A stretch of DNA of 64,000 nucleotides from CAYSRC01 sp964446385 (lineage in GTDB: Bacteria > Bacillota > Clostridia > Oscillospirales > Ruminococcaceae), in contig CAYUOH010000012.1 in the NCBI GenBank assembly GCA_964446385.1, positions 3,696-67,695 of the forward strand. The letters run 5' to 3'. The notes below the pieces were generated by a model. The model did no database searches and was not told the DNA's origin. It saw only the letters and a program-made list of their open reading frames with translations. Position numbers and translations under genes: made by a program. Each line of letters starts with the position of its first letter. Within the stretch, counting starts at the first letter, position 1. Of this stretch, positions 43,081-51,693 are shown piece by piece.

Positions 43081-44358
43081 ATGAAATACGAAGATGCACT
43101 GGAATACATTCACGGCATCTACTGGAAGAGTAAAAAATCCGGCTTGGACCGCATCAACGAGCTTCTTGACCTTCTGGGCCATCCCGAAAAGGATCTAAAG
43201 GTCGTTCACGTGTCCGGCACCAACGGCAAGGGAAGTACATGCGCCATTACCGAGGCCATTCTGCGCGAGGCGGGATACAAGACCGCCCTGTGCATCTCAC
43301 CGTACATAAGCCGTTTTAACGAGCGTATGCAGATCAACGGTGTTCCCATTCCCGACGACACGCTCTGTGAGGTTACCGAATACGTTAAGTCCTATGCAGA
43401 TAAAATGGAGAACCAACCCACCGAGTTCGAGCTTGTATGTGCCATAACGATGGAGTATTTCAAGCGCGAAAACCCCGACTATGCCGTTATTGAGGTCGGT
43501 ATGGGCGGGCGGATTGATGCCACCAACGTCTTCAAAAAACCTCTGGTTACCGCCATCACGGCCATCGGCCTTGATCACACGCAGTATCTTGGAGACACAC
43601 CCGAAAAAATTGCAATAGAAAAATGCGGAATCGTCAAGCAGGGCTGCCCGGTGGTGTGCTACGGCACACCAGAAAGCATCAAGCCCGGCGTGAACGAATA
43701 CTGCTCTGCGCTGGACGCACCGGTCACATACAACGATTTCTCCGACCTGAAGATCTTGGAAAATAATTTCCGCGGCCAGCGTTTCGCTTACCATGGAAAT
43801 GAATATTTCATATCGCTGCTCGGCGAGCATCAGTGCGAAAACGCGATAACGGTTCTGAATATCATTGAAGCTCTGCGCGCCCAGGATGTAAACATTCCCG
43901 ACGGGGCAGTCTCCCGCGGCTTTGCAAACGTCAAATGGCCGGGCCGCTTCGAGTACTTCCCCACTTCTCCTGTATCGGTAGTGGACGGTGCCCACAACCC
44001 TCACGGTGTGCATTCTGCAGTTACAGCGGCGCACGATTATTTCAAGGATATGCCTATAACCCTCGTCATAGGCGTTCTTGTCGACAAGGATTTCCGGGGA
44101 ATGATTGAAGAGCTTAACACAATAGCGGCCCGCTATGTCATAACCTCGCCGCCAAACCCAAGGGCTCTTGCGGCAGATGAGCTTGCAAATCAGTTCAGGC
44201 AGTTCGGCAAACCCGTAGAAGTCGTGGAGAATCCCGCAGACGCGGCTCTTTACGCTCTTGAGACTACACCGGGCGACGGTGCGGTTCTGTGCCTCGGCTC
44301 GCTTTATATGGTGGGTGACATCCGCGATGCACTGAGCAAGGCATCACAGGAGAATTAA
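43081..44358 (+). CDS. folC: Bifunctional folylpolyglutamate/dihydrofolate synthase
   Basis: A 425-residue Mur-ligase-family enzyme. The P-loop VSGTNGKGSTCAITEAIL, the family's FNERMQINGVPI, GMGGRIDATNVF and GLDHTQYLGDT segments and the C-terminal VVDGAHNPHGV motif are intact. It adds glutamates to folates and may also make dihydrofolate from dihydropteroate. The ATG at 43081 follows a GCGGTGAT box. It is a single plus-strand gene between pyrR and a lipoprotein gene. Confidence 0.95.
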   Translation: MKYEDALEYIHGIYWKSKKSGLDRINELLDLLGHPEKDLKVVHVSGTNGKGSTCAITEAILREAGYKTALCISPYISRFNERMQINGVPIPDDTLCEVTEYVKSYADKMENQPTEFELVCAITMEYFKRENPDYAVIEVGMGGRIDATNVFKKPLVTAITAIGLDHTQYLGDTPEKIAIEKCGIVKQGCPVVCYGTPESIKPGVNEYCSALDAPVTYNDFSDLKILENNFRGQRFAYHGNEYFISLLGEHQCENAITVLNIIEALRAQDVNIPDGAVSRGFANVKWPGRFEYFPTSPVSVVDGAHNPHGVHSAVTAAHDYFKDMPITLVIGVLVDKDFRGMIEELNTIAARYVITSPPNPRALAADELANQFRQFGKPVEVVENPADAALYALETTPGDGAVLCLGSLYMVGDIRDALSKASQEN

Positions 44359-44376
44359 TCTAATAAAAAACAATAA

Positions 44377-44401
44377 AAGGCCTTCCGAAAAGGAAGGCCT
44401 T
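44377..44401 (+). terminator. Terminator after folC
   Basis: AAGGCCTTCC, a five-base loop and GGAAGGCCTT, followed by ATTATTTTG on the plus strand, 18 bases after the stop codon. Confidence 0.85.
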
Positions 44402-44411
44402 ATTATTTTGC

Positions 44412-44443
44412 CGAAAAAGGAAAGCCTTCCCAAAAGGGAAGGC
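44412..44443 (-). terminator. Terminator after the 44.4-kb lipoprotein gene
   Basis: GCCTTCCC, four-base loop, GGGAAGGC (44424-44443), followed on the minus strand by TTTCCTTTTT, directly after the lipoprotein stop. Its arms share the GGAAGGC core with the folC terminator next to it, so the two could also pair with each other. Confidence 0.85.
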
Positions 44444-44445
44444 CG

Positions 44446-45447
44446 TCAATCAACATATGAAGCCTCGTAGATGTGGACTCCGTCAGCGTCCTTGAAGAGG
44501 TTTAGTGTATAATCGTTAAGTTCGGCTTCGGAGAAGTCGGCCTGTGAAAGCACCTCATCGTAGGCGTCCGCCATATCCATGTCGTAAAGCATTTCAATGT
44601 CGGCCTCCGTGTAGCCCGCGATCTCGTAGCCGTCGTAGACTTCGCCGTCCCAGGGATAGGCGCAGATGCGTTTAAATGTCACGTCGGCTGTGGGTCCGTC
44701 AAGAGTGATGTCGGTTACCGACGAAAGCATAAAGGTTATGTCTCCGATTCCTGTGTGGTAAAGGATGTACCCCGTACCGGTGACATAGTATGCAATATAT
44801 TCTTCGCCGCCTTCAATTTCGTCTTCCCATTCCGTAACATCGACGCGGCCGGTACCGTAGAGACAGTCGAGATAAGGCTGAAGGTCTGCAAGCCTGATAT
44901 ACTCGTATAAGGTATCCCCCATGTCCCCGGCATCAAGTATAATCGCGTCCTCAGCAGTGCAGAGACCGGCGGCGACCATTCCGTCGTAGCCGTTGCTGAA
45001 TTCGGTGTAACCGTTGTCAATGAAGCTGCTGGGGGCACTGTTCTGTCCGCTTATCCCCCGGCAGACCATAAGCAGGCCGGCCATCGCAGGATAGCTGGTG
45101 TAGACAGTGGAAAGATTGTCGCTTTCTATTTCGTATCTTTTAAGTAAAATGCTGTCGCAGAATGCGCTTCTCATGGCTCCGAAAACCAGGTCGAAATACT
45201 CCGACACGTCGTCGTTATCCATAACGTAAATCTGTTCCGTATTATCAGGTTCGTCTTCTTCAGGGACGGGATCGTCGACAGGCTCGGGTTCGTCTTCCTT
45301 TCCGAAGATGTCTTTTGCCTTTTCCTTGATGGAGCCGATGATATCGGGTGTGTCCTCATCTTTTTCTATTGTGATTTTAAGACCGCAGCCGGCCATTGAA
45401 AGGGTCAGCAGCGTGGCAACAAGCAGTACAGACAGAAATTTTTTCAT
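44446..45447 (-). CDS. Secreted lipoprotein, unknown
   Basis: A 333-residue lipoprotein with signal peptide MKKFLSVLLVATLLTLSMAGC (lipobox SMAGC, lipidated Cys21), an acidic D/E/P linker (about 35-70) and a mature domain of about 250 residues rich in Y, D and E. No known enzyme motif seen. It follows the LacI-type regulator gene by 44 bases, so the two probably share a transcript, which would be unusual for a regulator of sugar genes. A GGAGG box lies before the ATG. Confidence 0.8.
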   Translation of the reverse strand: MKKFLSVLLVATLLTLSMAGCGLKITIEKDEDTPDIIGSIKEKAKDIFGKEDEPEPVDDPVPEEDEPDNTEQIYVMDNDDVSEYFDLVFGAMRSAFCDSILLKRYEIESDNLSTVYTSYPAMAGLLMVCRGISGQNSAPSSFIDNGYTEFSNGYDGMVAAGLCTAEDAIILDAGDMGDTLYEYIRLADLQPYLDCLYGTGRVDVTEWEDEIEGGEEYIAYYVTGTGYILYHTGIGDITFMLSSVTDITLDGPTADVTFKRICAYPWDGEVYDGYEIAGYTEADIEMLYDMDMADAYDEVLSQADFSEAELNDYTLNLFKDADGVHIYEASYVD

Positions 45448-45491
45448 TTGAAAAACCTCCGTACAGGTGTATGGTTGTCGGATAGAAACGG

Positions 45492-46511
45492 TTAATTCTT
45501 AGCGGGGCCGGTGCTTTCGCGGACCAGAAGATCGGCAAGGATCTCAATCCTTACCTTCTCGCGTGAGGAGCCTGTAATGATATCGTTAAGACGCATAACT
45601 GCCAAGGCGCCCATACGCTTTTTCGGGACATCGACGGTCGTCAGAGCGGGCGTGCAGGCATTGCCGACCGGAAGATTGTCGTAACCTACAACAGATACAT
45701 CTCCGGGGATATTATATCCGCGGGAGGTTAAGGCCTTCATTACGGAAATTGCCGTGAAATCGGTGGCACAGACTATGGCGGTGGGCATGTTGCCGGAGGC
45801 AATCATCCTGTCTACGATTTCGGGTGTTGCCCCGTCAAGTCTGTTATAATTGATTATAAAAATATTATCGCAGCTCTTGAAGGAGTCCTCGTGACGGCGA
45901 ACGGCGTGCCAGTATGCACTGCGGCGCTCGGCGCTGTTGGAATTCTCGCTTGCACCTCCGACGAAGGCAATATTGCGGTGACCCAGCTCATACAGGTGAT
46001 CCACAACCTTAACAATACCGTTTCTGTTGCTGGCGGTTACGCAGTCGAGACCGCAGTAATCCGCGGGTTTGTCCAGTATGACAACTGGGATTTTGTTATT
46101 TTTGACGAAAATTTCGGGTATGCCTTCACAAACACTTGCCATAAGGATTATGCCGCGGCAATTCTCATCCGCGAAATCCTCCAGATTTTTGGCGTTTAGA
46201 TCTTCCTCTTTGATATAACAGATCTGCAGATTGTAGTTCATTGAACGGGACTGCACCGAAACACCCTCAACAAGGCGGTCAATAAATGAATTACAGTCTA
46301 ACCCTGTCTGAATGTCCTGGGTTATAATCAGTAGACGTATATTTCCGCCGGCAGTTGACTTGCGGGGTGTGTGGTAGTAACCCATCTCTCGGGCTGTGTT
46401 GAGAATAAGGGCGCGGGTCTCGTCGCTTATACCCGGGCGGTTGTTCATTGCGATAGAGACGGCAGATGTAGAAAGTCCAAGCTTTGCGGCTATTTCTTTT
46501 GCAGACGGCAT
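45492..46511 (-). CDS. LacI-family transcriptional regulator
   Basis: A 339-residue LacI/GalR regulator: helix-turn-helix and hinge at 1-60 (SAKEIAAKLGLSTSAVSIAMN), then a periplasmic-binding-protein-like sensor domain (about 60-335). The hinge-region leucine pattern is not the standard RPHPxRL-type, but YYHTPRKS follows the usual place. It has a near-consensus promoter. The sugar it senses is not known; its only downstream companion is a lipoprotein. Confidence 0.92.
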   Translation of the reverse strand: MPSAKEIAAKLGLSTSAVSIAMNNRPGISDETRALILNTAREMGYYHTPRKSTAGGNIRLLIITQDIQTGLDCNSFIDRLVEGVSVQSRSMNYNLQICYIKEEDLNAKNLEDFADENCRGIILMASVCEGIPEIFVKNNKIPVVILDKPADYCGLDCVTASNRNGIVKVVDHLYELGHRNIAFVGGASENSNSAERRSAYWHAVRRHEDSFKSCDNIFIINYNRLDGATPEIVDRMIASGNMPTAIVCATDFTAISVMKALTSRGYNIPGDVSVVGYDNLPVGNACTPALTTVDVPKKRMGALAVMRLNDIITGSSREKVRIEILADLLVRESTGPAKN

Positions 46512-46543
46512 ATTATACCCTCGCTTTAAGTCTAGATATATGA

Positions 46544-46572
46544 ATTATAGCATTGTCAAGTATACAATTCAA
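46544..46572 (-). promoter_or_regulatory. Promoter of the LacI regulator-lipoprotein unit
   Basis: Minus strand: TTGAAT (46567-46572), 17 bases, TATAAT (46544-46549), 33 bases before the start codon. Confidence 0.8.
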
Positions 46573-46639
46573 CTAAATTTAGTAAGAAGTTGCTAATAAA
46601 TTGGCAGTATCCTACCGGTATAAATTTTTCTGAAAATAA

Positions 46640-46668
46640 TAAGCCTCCCTTTATCCAAGGGAGGCTTT
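46640..46668 (-). terminator. Terminator after the third MATE gene
   Basis: AAGCCTCCCTT and AAGGGAGGCTT pair perfectly around a five-base loop, followed on the minus strand by ATTATTTTC; 19 bases after the stop codon. Confidence 0.85.
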
Positions 46669-46686
46669 TCAGGTATATTAATTCTG

Positions 46687-48132
46687 TTATTCGGAGAACA
46701 TTGTTTCTTCGGCAACCTTGGCTGATTCCTCAACCTCGGCAGCATCGATTTCTTCAAGGGGATGCTCCTTCTCAAGCCTTGTAAGCTCGCGGAGGATATT
46801 GATAAGAAGAGGAATGGCGATCATAATCGAAAGAACATCAGCGGCTGCCTGCGCGCTGCATAGGCCGTATTTCCCCCAAATTGTGCTCATGATCAACAGA
46901 CAGGGAATCAGGCAGATAACCGAACGGGAAAGGCTCATGATGGTAGCGCTCAACGCGCGGCCGATGGCCTGGAACAGACCGTTAATGACAACGCTCCAGA
47001 CGTGGGCAAGTAGCGTAAGGCACTGGAGACGGATCATAAACTTGCCAAGCTCGAGAATCTCTGTATCGGACTTGGTGAAAATGCCGATGATGGGTCCTGC
47101 AAAAATGAATATCGCGGTACCGCATACCAGGCAAACAATGGCGCCCAGAAGAGACGTGCTCCAGAAGGCCTTCTTGATGCGCCCGTAACGTTTGGCGCCC
47201 CAACAGTATCCGGCTATTGGCTGGAAGCCCTGGCCGAAGCCGATAACCATACTGCCGACGAACATCATGATACGTACGCTTACGCTGCAGGCGGCAAGGA
47301 CGGAATCACCGAAGCCGGCAGCCAGATTATTGGTGACAACACTGCTTACGCTCATAAGGGCGGCGCGAAGGAAGTTGGGGATTCCCATGCGGGCGACTTC
47401 CTTGTAAATACCCCAAGTCGGGGTGTTGTACTTGAAGGCGATCTTTACCATCGTCTTTTTAGCGATAAACGGATAAAGCAGAACGGCAAAGCTTATAACC
47501 TTGGAAATGGCTGTAGCCGCGGCGGCGCCGGCAACGCCCCATCCGAATTGGAAGATGAAGATGGGGTCAAGGGCAAGGTTCACAAAACAGCCGGAAAGCA
47601 TACCGACCATACTGCGGGTAGTGCTGCCCTCAGCACGGAGGACCTGGGAGAAGACATTCTCACCGGCCGTAAAGGGAGCGGCAAACAGTATGTATTGGGC
47701 ATACTGCATGGCGTACACTCTGCTTGTTTCCGTGGCGCCCAGAAGATTGACAAGAGGTCCTTTAAAAATATACGCGAATACGGCGCAAACTGTGATGACA
47801 CCGATGGATGTAATAGCGGTGGTGGAGGCAACCTTGTGCGCCTCATTATTTTTTTTCGCGCCCAGCAGGCGGGAAATATAGCTGCTGGCACCCATGCCGA
47901 AGCCCATTGCGATGGCACGGATAAAGAACATCAGACTGCTGTTGACGCCGACAGCGGCAGTGGCGGCGGTACCAAGAGTACTTACGAAGTAGGTATCGGC
48001 CAGATTGTAGAACGCGTCGATTAACATGGAAATAACCATGGGGAGAGCAATCATCGGAATCACCTTCATAACAGGTGCTTCCAACATCAGCTTTCTCCTG
48101 TCCTCCGGGCTCACACCCAGTTTTGAAGCCAT
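46687..48132 (-). CDS. MATE family efflux protein (third of three)
   Basis: A 481-residue MATE transporter of the NorM/MepA-like group with twelve predicted helices, the opening MLEAPVMKVIPMIALPMVISM and the family's GMGASSYISRLLGAKK. The acidic C-terminal tail (EEIDAAEVEESAKVAEE) is cytoplasmic. It differs clearly from the other two MATE proteins here. No regulator is adjacent except the LacI gene downstream, separated by a terminator. Confidence 0.9.
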   Translation of the reverse strand: MASKLGVSPEDRRKLMLEAPVMKVIPMIALPMVISMLIDAFYNLADTYFVSTLGTAATAAVGVNSSLMFFIRAIAMGFGMGASSYISRLLGAKKNNEAHKVASTTAITSIGVITVCAVFAYIFKGPLVNLLGATETSRVYAMQYAQYILFAAPFTAGENVFSQVLRAEGSTTRSMVGMLSGCFVNLALDPIFIFQFGWGVAGAAAATAISKVISFAVLLYPFIAKKTMVKIAFKYNTPTWGIYKEVARMGIPNFLRAALMSVSSVVTNNLAAGFGDSVLAACSVSVRIMMFVGSMVIGFGQGFQPIAGYCWGAKRYGRIKKAFWSTSLLGAIVCLVCGTAIFIFAGPIIGIFTKSDTEILELGKFMIRLQCLTLLAHVWSVVINGLFQAIGRALSATIMSLSRSVICLIPCLLIMSTIWGKYGLCSAQAAADVLSIMIAIPLLINILRELTRLEKEHPLEEIDAAEVEESAKVAEETMFSE

Positions 48133-48165
48133 AATAATTTCTACCTTTCTTTTACAATTCTTTCA

Positions 48166-48205
48166 CAATTTAAAGGCAACAGCGCTGATATATAACGCTG
48201 TTGCC
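48166..48205 (-). terminator. Terminator after the BIG2 protein gene
   Basis: GGCAACAGCG and CGCTGTTGCC form a perfect 10-bp stem with an 11-base loop, followed on the minus strand by TTTAAATTG, about 65 bases after the stop codon. Confidence 0.8.
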
Positions 48206-48271
48206 AACATATCTTACAGCGGCAATTATATAATCAGAGTTATACAATGTCAATAATCGGGTTGTACTCAT

Positions 48272-50383
48272 TTAGCCGGTGATTGAGATGCTGAGGACCT
48301 GTCCGCCCGGGCTCTTGTAGTTGATGATTCCGGGCATGGTCTCGTTGGTTTGGTCGCCCTGAACCAGGAAGCTGCGGTCTTTGCCGTCTCCCTCGAAAGC
48401 TGCGGCTTCGACGTGGTTCATATAATCGACCTCACAGCCCGCGATATTGCACTTCACCTCAATTTGGCAGTCTGCAGCCGCACCTGTGCATACTATTCGC
48501 GGATCATCACCCAGATCGGATTTCCTGAAGCTTCCGGTGGGATGTTGACAGCCGTCGCTTATGACCTCAAGTGCAATCTCGGGCTCTACGGTAATATTTA
48601 CCGTGTTGCTTGTGTAGCCGTTGTATGTGAAGTATACGGGAACCTCTGTCGATCCTGTATACCGGTTGGGGATCATGGCTGTGTTTCCGGACTTCTTCAT
48701 ACCGACCGGGATGCAGTATGCCGATACGTCGCTTACGTTGCCGTTGGGCATGCCGGCGGTGTAGGCGGTGAATTTCACCTTTCCGCCGTAATCGATCGGG
48801 TTACCGTTTATGCCGTACTTTGGTAGACCGTCCACGCTGAGGATCCCTCCGTTTACGTACACCCTAAGCGTCACGGTCGTGCTTCCGGCCTCGTTCCTGC
48901 ATGTGGCAGTGATATTGGCATAGTCGTCGGGGCTGAGGCTCGGCCCGGTACTCATTACGATGCCGTAAGCGTTTACGGTGGCAACGTTCGGATTGCTGCT
49001 GGCCCAGGTGACGGTGTATCCCGTGCCGCGGTCGGGCAGGAATACGAGATGGCTTGCGGCGTCATAATTCTCACCGTTGTTGATCTGACCGTATGTCACA
49101 TCAAAATAGATATTCGCCGCGCTCTTTATAACGGTTACGCTGCAGGCTGCGGTTTTGCCGTTGTCAGTCGCAGCCACCACGGCGGCTTTGCCGGCCTTCA
49201 GCGCAGTTACGGAACCGTTTTCGTCGACCTTAAGGATGCTTGAGTCGGTTACAGACCATTTTACCTTCTGTTCGGCGTTGTCCGGCGATACCTTAAAGGT
49301 AAGTTTCTTCCAATTGACGTTTGTGTTGAGAAGGTCCAGGACGATGCTGTCGTGGCTCAGCTTTACACCGGTAGCGGCGGCCGCCTTGACGGTAACCTTG
49401 CTCTCGGCCTTTATGCCGTTGTAGGTCTCGGCTGTGATGACGACCGTTCCTTCCTTCACACCGATAACCTTACCATCTTCATCGACGGTCGCTATCTTTT
49501 TATCGGCGCTGGTCCACTTGACCTCTTTGTTGATAACATTCTCAGGCCTGACCTCGGCGGTAAGTGTGATACGGCCCCCCTCCGTTTCCTTGCTGAGGAT
49601 AACCTGGGCGGGGGCGGGATATACGATGAAAACAAGAGAATCGACTTGACCTGATGTGCTCACTTTTACGTCGGTTATACCTTCGCTGACGGCGGAAATC
49701 CTGCCGAATTCGTCGACCTTCAGCACGCCGGGGTTGCTGCTCTCGAAGGTTGGGATCTCGGTGGTGTTGTCAGGTATAAGCTTGCAGACAATCTTGTTTG
49801 TCTCGCCGACGGTAAGCTTATTAACCTCACAGTTTACGCTCATGGACGTAGCGGCGACGAACTTTTTATACGCGGCCGTAAGATGAAGGTCGCTTGTGAC
49901 AGGAGTATCAAACTCGTACTCGCCGCTGCCGTTCATCCAGGCGACAAAAGACATATTTTCCTTCTCGGGAACTTTGACGTCGTCGCTGACAAGCTCGAAC
50001 TCCTGAACGACACGCTCCTCCAAAAGTATATCTTCGATATAGAAGTTAACGGAATAAACTTTTACATATTTCGGAGAGATGACGGTCCTGCCTTTTATCG
50101 GGGCATTGAAATCAAACGGCTCGCCGTCAGCGCCTACCCAGCAGTCGAATGCGTAGCCCTCGGGCGGGGCAGGTACATTTAAGGGCTCAACAACACGGTC
50201 GCTCTTTTTTACCTTCTCTGTGCTGATAACGGTACCGTCAATGTCTTTGAACGTTACGGAGGACTTGCCAAAAACAGCAACCACAATTACCAGCGCTATT
50301 ACGATCAGAAGGGCAGCGGTACCGATAACAACTGTCGGATATTTTTTACCCATAGCAGAGATATCTATCTTGATTCCAGCCAT
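48272..50383 (-). CDS. Membrane-anchored surface protein with InlB-type and BIG2 repeats
   Basis: A 703-residue protein with an uncleaved N-terminal membrane helix (about 18-38, VVIGTAALLIVIALVIVVAVF), two InlB B-repeat-like units (about 45-110 and 110-170; VAWMNGSGEYEFDTPVTSDL) and four or more BIG2 immunoglobulin-like domains (about 175-510; PEFGRISAVSEGITDVKVS-like segments such as VDEDGKVIGVKEGTVVITAE). The last 190 residues are beta-rich and unassigned. It probably works as an adhesin or a surface scaffold. It has no sortase motif, so anchoring is by the N-terminal helix. It is a single-gene unit. Confidence 0.85.
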   Translation of the reverse strand: MAGIKIDISAMGKKYPTVVIGTAALLIVIALVIVVAVFGKSSVTFKDIDGTVISTEKVKKSDRVVEPLNVPAPPEGYAFDCWVGADGEPFDFNAPIKGRTVISPKYVKVYSVNFYIEDILLEERVVQEFELVSDDVKVPEKENMSFVAWMNGSGEYEFDTPVTSDLHLTAAYKKFVAATSMSVNCEVNKLTVGETNKIVCKLIPDNTTEIPTFESSNPGVLKVDEFGRISAVSEGITDVKVSTSGQVDSLVFIVYPAPAQVILSKETEGGRITLTAEVRPENVINKEVKWTSADKKIATVDEDGKVIGVKEGTVVITAETYNGIKAESKVTVKAAAATGVKLSHDSIVLDLLNTNVNWKKLTFKVSPDNAEQKVKWSVTDSSILKVDENGSVTALKAGKAAVVAATDNGKTAACSVTVIKSAANIYFDVTYGQINNGENYDAASHLVFLPDRGTGYTVTWASSNPNVATVNAYGIVMSTGPSLSPDDYANITATCRNEAGSTTVTLRVYVNGGILSVDGLPKYGINGNPIDYGGKVKFTAYTAGMPNGNVSDVSAYCIPVGMKKSGNTAMIPNRYTGSTEVPVYFTYNGYTSNTVNITVEPEIALEVISDGCQHPTGSFRKSDLGDDPRIVCTGAAADCQIEVKCNIAGCEVDYMNHVEAAAFEGDGKDRSFLVQGDQTNETMPGIINYKSPGGQVLSISITG

Positions 50384-50571
50384 CTGTGCACTCCTTGGTC
50401 TAATAAATGAACAATCATTTAATACAAATATATATCAAAACGGCAGGCCTTATCAAGCGGGATATTTTAATTGCCCCGGGCGCCGAAAGGTTATATGATA
50501 ATAGAAGCGAAAACCGGAACCGGCGCCGGTGGATAATACAGCCGGTATAACGGATATTAGGAGCAAATGAT

Positions 50572-51618
50572 ATGAGTTTAGAGCATTTTACCCCCGACGA
50601 GCTGGAGATACGGGATACTTTCCCCGCCTACGGCAACGCTACGTTTGAGCTTTACACTACGCCAATCACTCCGAAGGAGAACATGCTTCGCCTTTATCAG
50701 GGCAAGACGCCCATGTGGATCCCCTCCCCCAGCGAGACGGTCGCTATCAAAGTTGATGTCGACCCCGAGAACGCAGCCCGCAGTCCGTCCGGAGGAATAG
50801 ACGGCTACGGCGTTGAATGGATGTGGGTGGACATTGCCGGCGGCGCTATGGTCAAGCCCGGCAACCCCAAGTGCCCTGATATCTCCGAGTGGGAGAAATA
50901 CGTCACTGTCCCCGATCCCGACAAATGGGACTGGGCGGGCAGCTGGGAGCGCAGCAAGGACAAGATCCGTCCCGACCTTCTTACCTCCATCACATTCGGA
51001 AGCTGCCTGTTCGAGCGTCTTATAGCCATATTGGACTTCGCCGAGGCCGCTATGGCCCTTATCGACGACGACCAGAAAGAGGACGTGCACCGTTTCTTCC
51101 GCGCTGTTACCGACTACCGCAAGCGCTATTATGAGCTTTGCAAAAAATGGTTCAACAACGACGTGCTCAATTTCAACGACGACTGGGGTTCCCAGCGCGC
51201 CCCATTCTTCAGCAACGCAACTGCGAAGGAGATGCTTGTCCCCTACGTTAAAGAAGCCGTCGAAAAGGCCCACGAAATAGGCTGTTTCATCGACCTGCAC
51301 AGCTGCGGAATGGTGGAGCCTCTTGTTCCTTTCTTCCTTGAAGAAGGTTTTGATACATGGGGTGGCCAGCCGATGAACGACAAGCCGAAGCTTAAGAAAA
51401 TGTACGGCGACAGAATGGTGTTCACACATCAGATGGATGTCACACCCGAATCCACGGATGCAGAAATCGACGCCGCCGTGGCAAAGTACATAGAGGAGTT
51501 CGGATACGACAACCGCGGCCTTAACGGCACGCGAGAACCCCGTTTCCGCGCCAAGCTGTATGAGGCTTCAAGAAAGAACTATGATAAACTCCTGGCGGAA
51601 GGTAAAGTAATTTTATAA
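50572..51618 (+). CDS. Uroporphyrinogen decarboxylase (URO-D) superfamily protein
   Basis: A 348-residue TIM-barrel protein of the URO-D superfamily, which covers heme-pathway HemE and cobamide-dependent methyltransferases such as MtaA. The C-terminal HSCGMVEPLVPFF segment resembles the HxCG zinc-ligand region of the methyltransferase branch, and the HemE signature near the N-terminus is absent, so HemE activity is unlikely. Similar proteins in gut Clostridia are often annotated as methylcobamide:CoM-like methyltransferases but usually lie next to a corrinoid protein; none is present here. An AGGAG box precedes the ATG. Substrate unknown. Confidence 0.8.
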   Translation: MSLEHFTPDELEIRDTFPAYGNATFELYTTPITPKENMLRLYQGKTPMWIPSPSETVAIKVDVDPENAARSPSGGIDGYGVEWMWVDIAGGAMVKPGNPKCPDISEWEKYVTVPDPDKWDWAGSWERSKDKIRPDLLTSITFGSCLFERLIAILDFAEAAMALIDDDQKEDVHRFFRAVTDYRKRYYELCKKWFNNDVLNFNDDWGSQRAPFFSNATAKEMLVPYVKEAVEKAHEIGCFIDLHSCGMVEPLVPFFLEEGFDTWGGQPMNDKPKLKKMYGDRMVFTHQMDVTPESTDAEIDAAVAKYIEEFGYDNRGLNGTREPRFRAKLYEASRKNYDKLLAEGKVIL

Positions 51619-51646
51619 TTGTCAGTATAATACTATTCTATATAAT

Positions 51647-51682
51647 AACTGCCCCCTTTTATTAAGGGGGCAGTTTTCTTTT
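51647..51682 (+). terminator. Terminator after the URO-D family gene
   Basis: AACTGCCCCCTT and AAGGGGGCAGTT pair perfectly over 12 bp with a five-base loop, followed by TTCTTTT; 28 bases after the stop and 12 before the convergent GH5-like stop. Confidence 0.93.
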
Positions 51683-51693
51683 ATCTTATAATC

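Noticed and set aside
50578..51429. A 283-residue minus-strand frame inside the URO-D family gene
   Set aside because: It is the antisense of a GC-biased coding gene; the plus-strand frame has the family motifs, a ribosome binding site and a terminator.
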